Assembly (NCBI RefSeq): GCF_032854445.1
Contig: NC_088296.1
Location: 1,304,001-1,368,000 of the forward strand
DNA length: 64,000 nucleotides
Direction of reading: 5' to 3'
Source: Liolophura sinensis
Taxonomy: Eukaryota > Mollusca > Polyplacophora > Chitonida > Chitonidae
Shown here in pieces: positions 51,301-63,300 of the stretch. The notes under the pieces were generated by a model, which had not been told where the DNA came from, searched no databases, and worked only from the letters and a program-made list of their open reading frames with translations. A program made the translations under genes and the position numbers. How positions within the stretch are numbered: the first letter of the stretch is position 1; each line of letters begins with the position of its first letter.

Positions 51301-54300
51301 AAACCCCAAACACTCACTCACTCACTCTTACTCCCACGAGTGAATGCGTCCAAACAGACGCTTCTACATATATATTGGTTTAAGTTGCATTAAATTTAAA
51401 GCTAAAGCCCGATATCAGCTTTTTGAAACGGATCTCAGCGCTATAGGATCTTAGATCAAGTGACTAAATTGCCGTCATTTTCAGATCGGGACAGCTTGAC
51501 CAGAGGATCGCTCTGAAGACCATAGAATATCTGGAGAACGAAGACGAGGACGTTCCGTTCAGCACAGCCCTAACAGAGCTCAACTATGTCCGCAGAATGC
51601 TCAAAAAGACGGGCACTTTTGGCGCTCTCAGGGTAAGACCTGCGGCCTGTGGCGTTTTTTAAATTTACTTTTAGCCCAATCCCAAAAGTCCGGTCTTCTT
51701 TGCAAAGCAACATATTGAAATTACGGTCAAGATTTTATCGAATTTCTACATATATTGGTTTAATTTGGATTACATTTAAAGCTAAAGCCCGACATCAGCT
51801 TTTTGAAACGGATCTCAGCGCTATAGGATCTATGTATTTATTTGATAGGTGTTTTACCCCGTAATCAAGAGTACCACATAAATCACTAATCAAATAAATG
51901 TTCAAACATAACATTTCACTTTTAAGACATATACACATGCGTACTGAATCATAGACAGCGATGTGTTTTACCGTTATCTTTGTCCTTTTATGCGGCCTGT
52001 TCAGAATGTATTGGTGATTTTGCTGTAACTGTAAGTTGGCTAAGGTTGTGATTTTGCTGTGACTGTGAGTTGGCTGAGGTTATGGTTTTGCTGTGACTGT
52101 GAGTTGGCTGAGGTTGTGATTAGCTGTGACTGTGAGTTGGCTGAGGTTATGGTTTTGCTGTGACTATGAGTTGGCTGAGGTTGTGATTTAGCTGTGACTG
52201 TGAGTTGGCTGAGGTTATGGTTTTGCTGTGACTGTGAGTTGGCTGAAGTTGAGATTTTGCTGTGACTGTGAGTTGGCTGTGATTGTGACTGTTAAGCTGT
52301 ATCTCTTGTCACACAGTATCTCCTGTCACACAATATCTCCTGTCACATAATATCTCCTGTTACACAATATCTCCTGTCACACAATATCTACTGTTACACA
52401 GGCTTTTATGGCGAAGATGATTTCTCCCCTGTACATGAAGATGGGCTGGGATAACACCAATGCGACTCACCTAGAAACGTAAGTACAACATAAAACATTT
52501 GAATGGAATAAGATACATGTGGAACAGAAAATAAAACATATTCAGAATAGAAACGAATATATATATAGGGAGAACAGAACGGGTTAGATGTAGAATAAAG
52601 TAAAATACATGTTGAGTAGAAAAGAACACATGAAGAATAAGCTTCAACAGATGTAGAGCATGGTAAATACGTGTACATGTACAGGTGGGATAGAATGCAT
52701 GTAGATGGATTACATCACATGTAGAAAAGAAAATGATACATTACATGTAGGAAAGAAAAGGATACATTACACGTAGAAAAGAAAATGATACATTACACGT
52801 AGAAAAGAAAATGATACATTATATGTAGAAAAGAAAATGATACATTACATGTAGGAAAGAAAATGATACATTACACGTTGGAAGAAAAGGATACATTACA
52901 TGTAGAAAAGAAAATGATACATTACATGGAGGAAAGAAAAGGATACATTACAGGTTGGAGAGAAAAGGATACATTACATGTAGAAAAGAAAATGATACAT
53001 TACATGTAGGACAGAAATGATACATTAAATGTAGAAAAGAAAATAATGCATTACATGTAGAAAAGAAAAGAATACATTTAGAATAGAATAAAACAGAATG
53101 CATGAAGAAAAGAATACACCTTGCACAGGATAGAACACGTCAAGTAGAACGGTATACATGTAGAATAGAAAACATGCAAAACAGAATAAAATATATGTAG
53201 AATAGAATATACGTAGAATAGAAGATAAAAGAATACATTTAGAATATATGCAGAACAGAATAGAATATGTGTACATTAGAAAAGAATACATTTAGAATAG
53301 AATATATGGAGAATAGTTATTTAGTTGTTTGCTGTGTTACACCATACTCAAGAATATTTCATTTATACAAAGGCGGCCAGCATTATGGTGGAAAACTCCC
53401 GGTAGAGTTCAGAGAAACACACGACTATGCACAAGTTGCTGCCACAATTAAAACTCGATTCCAGAGTGTAAACATACGAATGTTAAGAGTTAGGTCAAAA
53501 GTAAACAAAACTTAGGTATTGTTGCGTTTGTATTTTACATACGCGTATGTTGATTGGTTGCAGGTATATGCGATGGAATGTGCTTAGCGTGGCTTGTACC
53601 AATGAGCACAAAGATTGCGTGATGCAGGCGAAAAAGCTTTTCGCTGACTGGATGGCAGATGAAGATAACAACCCGTAAGTATATCACTCTCAATGCTCAG
53701 AGTCTGTGTTCTGTAACAGAAACAGCGATCACAATCAACAATGATAAAGGACTTCCACCAATCTCAAGGGCTGAATGTTTATACATGAATTAAATGTATA
53801 TAATGCATATATCAATCTGTGCACCAGTACATGAGGTTGAGCTCTGTTGGAGGGCTCACTGGCTTAGACGATTAAAAACTCAAATGGTTAAACCGCTGAC
53901 TCGGTTTAAGTGTTAAAGTGATGGATCAGATGGTAAAAGCGTTGGACCATGACCAATGATGTCGGGTGTTCGAATCCAACTCTAGCTGTATCTGCTATGT
54001 TTTGGAGTCTATGCTATTTGGCTAATGTACAGGCGTTTTTTTGTTTTTTTTTTGTTTTTTTTTTTTTTGTTGAACTGGTTGAATCTGACGGGTCGACTGT
54101 ACAATCTCACCTTGTGAACGCGACTTTATCAATGAGGTCGCGTATTCGAATCCAGCTGTCACCTTCACAAATGAGGTCGATTCAACCTTTCACTGTTTCG
54201 ACTGCGGCCTTAAGCTAGGTACCTAGGAAGGTTATTTGGTCATTTTAAAAAAAAACATTTTTAAAAGAAAACTATGTTCCAGGAGAGAGCTTTGTCTGTA

Positions 54301-57300
54301 TGAAAGACACTTCCTATTAAAATCGCATTGACTAAACAGAAGAGAAAATGTTCACGTATCAGCGTTCACATACCATCCAATGAAAGATTACAGATGGGGT
54401 TTATGACAAGAGACCCAAGGGGCAAAATACCCCAGGATGAAAGATCTGTGGACAAAAGTCCCGACAAACCACATATGACCCAAGAGACAAAATACCCCAG
54501 GATAAAAGATCGTAGACAAAAGTTCCGACAAGCGACATATGACCCAAAAGACAAAACATTTTAAAAATATTGATCCGAACTTAAAATATCTGGTGTGCTG
54601 CACGTCTATAGGTCACGACTTGGTGGAGGAGTGGGACAGGAGTATCCTGCAGGATGCCTAAGAAAACTATGTTCCAGGAGAGAGTTTTGTCTGTATGAAA
54701 GGCACTTCCTATTAAAATCGCATGGACTAAACAGAAAAAAAAATTGTTCATGCATCAGTGTTCACATACCATTCAATGAAACCGCATCAGTTTGTTCATC
54801 CGTTTACCGTTGATCTGTATCGTTTAGGATTGACCGGAACTTTAAGTCCATAGTGTACTGCACGGCCATAGCTCACGGTGGGGTAGAAGAATGGGATTTT
54901 GCCTACAGGATGTACAAGAAGGCAAATGTGGCCTCAGAAGCTGTCCGGCTTCAGACGGCAATGAGTTGTTCTCAAGAGCCCTGGATACTCACAAGGTAAT
55001 TAACTTGAACAATTGTAGTAACGCAAACGGCTGTTACACAAATGAACAACAGCTAACATCGGTTACCAATTACAACAACAACAACAACAGCTTTAACAAT
55101 AATGGTAGCGAAAAACACGGATTATAACATAAATGAACAACAGCAAACACCAATATTACAAACAACAACAACAGCTTTAGCAATTGTTCAAAGGAAAACA
55201 CAAATAATAACATTACCAAATAACAGCAAACACAAATATTACCAGCAAAAACAACAGCTTTAACAGTTGTGATAACAAAAACAACGATTACAACATTAGC
55301 AAGTAACAGAAAACATTAATGTTATCAACAACAACATTAGCTGTAACAATTGTTGTAACGAAAACACCGATTATAACATAACTGAACAACAGCAAACATA
55401 AATGTTATCTGTAACAATGAATAAATCCGTTTGCCTACATATTTTAAAGTATTTAAGAACACGATCAATTCTTCAAATTAAAGGAAATATTTCTATCGTG
55501 TCACTGGTAGATTTTTGAAATATACATGCATAATGTAGGAGCGTGTTAAATATGAAAGATGAGAGGATTACAAAGAGTTGGATGTAGTATGACAAGGACA
55601 TGTTTCTAACGGCTGCTTCATCAGCGAGAAAATGAGGATTTACGTATTAAAACACATTTTCACAAAATGGGAAATTACAAATTTTATGGTTTTGTTCATA
55701 ATATAACTGAACTAAATTGAAACCGAACGAATCTTCTCAGGGATAAGACTCTCGAAAACTCATTGAAATGAGGTTCACACGCACTCCTGAATGCCTTTTG
55801 CAGATACTTGGAGAGAACTCTTATACCCGAGGAGATAAGGAAGCAAGACGCTGTCTCTTGCATCACGAGCATATCGGCTAACGCGATTGGTCAGTCCCTG
55901 GCATGGGATTTTGTCAGGGCAAACTGGGACTACATGATGACAACGTGAGTTATTTGGATATTTGAAAGATTACAGATGGGGTTTATGACAAGAGGCCCAA
56001 GAGGCAAAATACCCCAGGATAAAAGATCTGTGGACAAAAGTCCCGACAAACGACATATGACCCAAGAGACAAAATACCCCAGGATAAAAGATCTGTGGAG
56101 AAAAGTTCCCACAAGCGACATATGACCCAAAAGACAAAATACCCCAGGATAAAAGATCTGTGGACAAAAAGACCCGAAATACGATAACTGACCATAGAGA
56201 CAAAACACCCCAGGATTAATGATCTGTGGACAAAAAGACCCGGCAAACGATAACTGACTGAAGAGACAAAACACCCCAGGATTAAAGATCTGTGGACAAA
56301 AAGACCCGACAAACGATAACTGACCCTAGAGACAAAACAACCCAGGATAAAGATCTGTGGACAAAAGACCCGACAAATGACAAGTGACCCAAGAGACAAA
56401 ATACGCCAGGATATGAGATCTCTGGAGAAAAGACCCAAGGACAAATAACCCAAGAGACAAAATACCCAAGGATAAAAGACTTGTGGACAAAGGTCCCGAC
56501 AAACAACATAATACCTATGGGACATAAAACCCAAACACAAATGGCTAAAAGGACAACGGATCCTATATAGGACAAGACCCAGTGACAAAAGACCCAAAAG
56601 ACAAAATACCCAAGGTTAAAAGATCCATAGACAAAATCCGACAACCGACAAAAGATCTTATGTTTGGTTGCTGTGAACATATTACTTGTGAACCATAAGA
56701 CCCAAGGGCATCATAGCCATGGGTCATAATACCCATGCACATCATAGCCATGGGTCTTAATACCCATGGACACCATAGCCGTGGGTCATAACACCCATGG
56801 ACATCATGGCCGTGGGTCATAATACCCATGGACATCATAGCCCTGGGTCATAATATCCATGAACATCATAGCCATGGGTCATAATTCCCATGGACATCAT
56901 AGCCGTGGGTCATAATGCCCATGGACATCATAGCCATAGGTCATAATACCCATGGACATCATAGCCATGGGTCATTATACCCATGGACATCATAGCCATG
57001 GGTCATAACACCAATGGACATCATACCCGTGGGTCATAAAACCCATGGACATCATAGCCGTGGGTTATAATACCCATGGACATCATAGCCGTGTGTCATA
57101 ATACCCATGGACATCATAGCCATGGGTCATAATACCCATCGACATCATAGCCGTGGGTCATAATACCCATGGACATCATAGCCGTGGGTCATAATATCCA
57201 TGCACATTTTAGCCATGGGTCATAACACCAAAAGACATCATGCCCGTGGGTCATAAAACCCATGCACATCATGGCCTTGGGTCATAATACCTATGGACAT

Positions 57301-60300
57301 CATAGCCATGGGTCATAATACCCATGGACATCATAGCCGTGTGTCATAATACCCATGGACATCATAGCCATGGGTCATAATACCCATGGACATCATAGCC
57401 GTGGGGTCATAATACCCATGGACATCATAGCCGTGGGTCATAAAACCCATGGACATTATAGCCGTTGGTCATAATACCCATGGACATCATAGCCGTGGGT
57501 CATAATACCCATGGACATCATAGCCGTGGATCATAATACCCATGAACATCATAGCCGTGGGTCATAATACCCATGAACATCATAGCCGAGGGTCATAATA
57601 CCCATGGACATCATAGCCGTGGGACATAATACCCATGGATATTATCGCCGTGGGTCATAACACCCATAGACATCATGGCCGTGGGTCATAACACCCATGG
57701 CCATTATGGCCGTGGATCATGATACCCATGAACATCATGGCCATGGGTCTTAATACCCATGGACACCATAGCCGTGGGTCATAACACCCATGGACATCAT
57801 GGCCGCGGGTCATAATACCCATGGACATCATAGCCGTGGGTCATAATATCCATGAACATCATAGCCATGGGTCATAATTCCCATGGACATCATAGCCGTG
57901 GGTCATAATGCCCGTGGACATCATAGCCATAGGTCATAATACCCATGGACATCATAGCCGTGGGTTATAATACCTATGGACATCATAGCCGTGGGTCATA
58001 ACACCCATGGACATCTTAGCCGTGGGTTATAATACCTATGGACATCATAGCCGTGGGTCATAATACCCATGGACATCATGGCCGTGGGTCATAATACCCA
58101 TGGACATCATAGCCGTGGGTCATAATACCCATGGACACCATAGCCGTGGGTCGTAACACCCATGGACATCATAGCCTCGGGTCATAATACCCATGGACAT
58201 CATAGCCGTGGGTCATAACACCCATGGACATCTTAGCCGTGGGTGATAATACCCATGGACATTTTAGCCGTTGGCCATAATACGCATGGACATCATAGCC
58301 ATAGGTCATAACACCCATGGACAACTTAGCCGTGGGTTATAATACCCATGGACATCATAGCCATAGGTCATAACACCCATGGACATCTTAGCCGTGGGTT
58401 ATAATACCCATGGACATTATGGCCGTGGGTCATAATACCCATGGACATCGTAGCCGTGGGTCATAATACCCATGGACATCATAGCCGTGGGTCATAATAC
58501 CCATCGACATCATAGCCGTGGGTCATAATATCCATGCACATTTGAGCCATGGGTCATAACACCAAAAGACATCATGCCCGTGGGTCATAAAACCCATGCA
58601 CATCATGGCCGTGGGTCATAATACCTATGGACATCATAGCCATGGGTCATAATACCCATGGACATCATAGCCGTGTGTCATAATACCCATGGACATCATA
58701 GCCATGGGTCATAATACCCATGGACATCATAGCCGTGGGGTCATAATACCCATGGACATCATAGCCGTGGGTCATAAAACCCATGGACATTATAGCCGTT
58801 GGTCATAATACCCATGGACATCATAGCCGTGGGTCATAATACCCATGGACATCATAGCCGTGGATCATAATACCCATGAACATCATAGCCGTGGGTCATA
58901 ATAACCATGAACATCATAGTCGAGGGTCATAATACCCATGGACATCATAGCCGTGGGACATAATACCCATGGATATTATCGCCGTGGGTCATAACACCCA
59001 TGGACATCATGGCCGTGGGTCATAACACCCATGGCCATTATGGCCGTGGATCATGATACCCATGAACATCATGGCCATGGGTCTTAATACCCATGGACAC
59101 CATAGCCGTGGGTCATAATACCCATGGACATCATAGCCGTGGGTCATAATACCCATCGACATCATAGCCGTGGGTCATAATATCCATGCACATTTGAGCC
59201 ATGGGTCATAACACCAAAAGACATCATGCCCGTGGGTCATAAAACCCATGCACATCATGGCCTTGGGTCATAATACCTATGGACATCATAGCCATGGGTC
59301 ATAATACCCATGGACATCATAGCCGTGTGTCATAATACCCATGGACATCATAGCCATGGGTCATAATACCCATGGACATCATAGCCGTGGGGTCATAATA
59401 CCCATGGACATCATAGCCGTGGGTCATAACACCCATGGACATTATAGCCATGGGTTATAATACCTATGGACATCATAGCCGTGGGTCATAATACCCATGG
59501 ACATCATAGCTATAGGTCATAACACCAATGGACATCTTAGCCGTGGGTTATAATACCCATGGACATCATGGCCGTGGGTCATAATACCCATGAACATCAT
59601 GGCCGTGGGTCATAATACCCATGGACATCATAGCCGTGGGTCATAATACCCATGGACACCATAGCCGTGGGTCGTAACACCCATGGACATTATAGCCTCG
59701 GGTCATAATACCCATGGACATCATAGCCGTGGGTCATAACACCCATGGACATCTTAGCCGTGGGTTATAATACCCATGGACATTTTAGCCGTTGGTCATA
59801 ATACGCATGGACATCATAGCCATAGGTCATAACACCCATGGACATCTTAGCCGTGGGTTATAATACCCATGGACATCATAGCCATAGGTCATAACACCCA
59901 TGGACATCTTACCCGTGGGTTATAATACCCATGGACATTATGGCCGTGGGTCATAATACCCATGGACATCGTAGCCGTGGGTCATAATACCCATGGACAT
60001 CATAGCCGTGGGTCATAATACCCATCGACATCATAGCCGTGGGTCATAATATCCATGCACATTTGAGCCATGGGTCATAACACCAAAAGACATCATGCCC
60101 GTGGGTCATAAAACCCATGCACATCATGGCCTTGGGTCATAATACCTATGGACATCATAGCCATGGGTCATAATACCCATGGACATCATAGCCGTGTGTC
60201 ATAATACCCATGGACATCATAGCCATGGGTCATAATACCCATGGACATCATAGCCGTGGGGTCATAATACCCATGGACATCATAGCCGTGGGTCATAAAA

Positions 60301-63300
60301 CCCATGGACATTATAGCCGTTGGTCATAATACCCATGGACATCATAGCCGTGGGTCATAATACCCATGGACATCATAGCCGTGGATCATAATACCCATGA
60401 ACATCATAGCCGTGGGTCATAATAACCATGAACATCATAGTCGAGGGTCATAATACCCATGGACATTATAGCCGTGGGACATAATACCCATGGATATTAT
60501 TGCCGTGGGTCATAACACCCATGGACATCATGGCCGTGGGTCATAACACCCATGGCCATTATGGCCGTGGATCATGATACCCATGAACATCATGGCCATG
60601 GGTCTTAATACCCATGGACACCATAGCCGTGGGTCATAACACCCATGGACATCATGGCCGTGGGTCATAATACCCATGGACATCATAGCCCTTGGTCATA
60701 ATATCCATGAACATCATAGCCATGGGTCATAATTCCCATGGACATCATAGCCGTGGGTCATAATGCCCGTGGACATCATAGCCATAGGTCATAATACCCA
60801 TGGACATCATAGCCGTGGGTTATAATACCTATGGACATCATAGCCGTGGGTCATAATACGCATGGACATCATAGCTATAGGTCATAATACCCATGGACAT
60901 CATAGCCGTGGGTTATAATACCTATGGACATCATAGCCGTGGGTCATAACACCCATGGACATCTTAGCCGTGGGTTATAATACCTATGGACATCATAGCC
61001 GTGGGTCATAATACCCATGGACATCATAGCTATAGGTCATAACACCAATGGACATCTTAGCCGTGGGTTATAATACCCATGGACAACATGGCCGTGGGTC
61101 ATAATACCCATGAACATCATGGCCGTGGGTCATAATACCCATGGACATCATAGCCGTGGGTCATAATACCCATGGACACCATAGCCGTGGGTCGTAACAC
61201 CCATGGACATCATAGCCTCGGGTCATAATACCCATGGACATCATAGCCGTGGGTCATAACACCCATGGACATCTTAGCCGTGGGTTATAATACCCATGGA
61301 CATTTTAGCCGTTGGTCATAATACGCATGGACATCATAGCCATAGGTCATAACACCCATGGACATCTTAGCCGTGGGTTATAATACCCATGGACATCATA
61401 GCCATAGGTCATAACACCCATGGACATCTTAGCCGTGGGTTTTAATACCCATGGACATCATGGCCGTGGGTCATAATACCCATGGACATCGTAGCCGTGG
61501 GTCATAATACCCATGGACATCATAGCCGTGGGTCATAATACCCATGAACATCATGGCCGTGGGTCATAATACCCATGGACATCATAGCCGTGGGTGATAA
61601 TACCCATGGACACCATAGCCGTGGGTCATAACACCCATGGACATCATAGCCTCGGGTGATAATACCCATGGACATCATATCCGTGGGTCATAATATCCAT
61701 GCACATTATAGCCATGGGTCATAACACCAATGGTCATCATAGCCTCGGGTGATAATACCCATGGACATCATAGCCGTGGGTCATAACACCCATGAACATC
61801 ATAGCCGTGGGTCATAATACCCATGGACATCATAGCCGTGGGCTATAATACCCATGGACATCATTGCCGTGGGTCATAACACCCATGGACATCATAGCCG
61901 TGGGTTATAATACCCATGGACAGCATAGCTGTGGGTCATACTACCTATGGACATATTACCCGTGAACGTAATACCCGTGGGTGATAAGAACTAGTATACA
62001 AGCTATATTTGATGTGTTTGTAAGCCAGTACTCATTCATGTAATAATAATATCTTATGGTCTATTTCTTTTAACCAGTCGACTATATTCAGCTGCCTTTA
62101 AAATTAGTCTTTCTCGCTACTAAAATAGCCTTTAGTGAGTGACACGCAAATTCTGCTCATTGGTATGTTCAACGTCATAAAAAAATTTTACCTACAAGCG
62201 GTGGAGTAAGATTAGTACAGTAAAGTAGAAGTTATCCTAAAATTTTAACTACTAGCGGTGGAGTTAGATTAGTACAGTAAAGTAGAAGTTATCCTAAAAT
62301 TTTACCTGCACGCGGTGGAGTAAGATTAGTACTGTAAAGTAGAAGTTATCCTAAAATTTTACCTGCACGCGGTGGAGTAAGATTAGTACAGTAAAGTAGA
62401 AGTTATCCTGAAATTTTACCTCCACGCAGTGGAGTAAGATTAGTACAATAAAGTAGAACTTATCCTAAAATTTTAACTACAAGCGGTGGAGTAAGATTAG
62501 TACAGTAAAGTAGAAGTTATCCTAAAATTTTAACTACTAGCGGTGGTTTTAGATTAGTACAGTAAAGTAGAAGTTATCCTAAAATTTTACCTGCACGCGG
62601 TGGAGTAAGATTAGTACTGTAAAGTAGAAGTTATCCTAAAATTTTACCTACACGTGGTGATGTATGATTAGTACAGTAAAGTAGAAGTTATCCTAAAATT
62701 TTACCTACACGTGGTGGAGTAAGATTAGTACAGTAAATTAGAAGTTAACCTAAAATTTTACCTACACGTGGTGGAGTAAGATTAGTACAGTAAAGTAGAA
62801 GTTATCCTAAGATTTTACCTACACGTGGTGGAGTAAGATTAGTACAGTAAAGTAGAAGTTATCCTAAGATTTTACCTACACGTGGTGGAGTAAGATTAGT
62901 ACAGTAAAGTAGAAGTTATCCTAAAACTTTACCTACACGCGGTGGAGTAAGATTAGTACAGTAAAGTAGAAGTTGTCCTAAAATTTTACCTACAAGTGGT
63001 GGAGTAAGATTAGTACAGTAAAGTAGAAGTTATCCTAAAATTTTACCTACACGTGGTGGAGTAAGATTAGTACAGTAAAGTAGAAGTTATCCTAAGATTT
63101 TACCTACACGTGGTGGAGTAAGATTAGTACAGTAAAGTAGAAGTTGTCCTAAAATTTTACCTACACGTGGTGGAGTAAGATTAGTACAGTAAAGTAGAAA
63201 TTATCCTAAAACTTTACCTGCACGCGGTGGAGTAAGATTTGTACAGTGAAGTAGAAGTCATTCTAAAATTTTACCTACTAGCGGTGGAGTAAAATTAGTA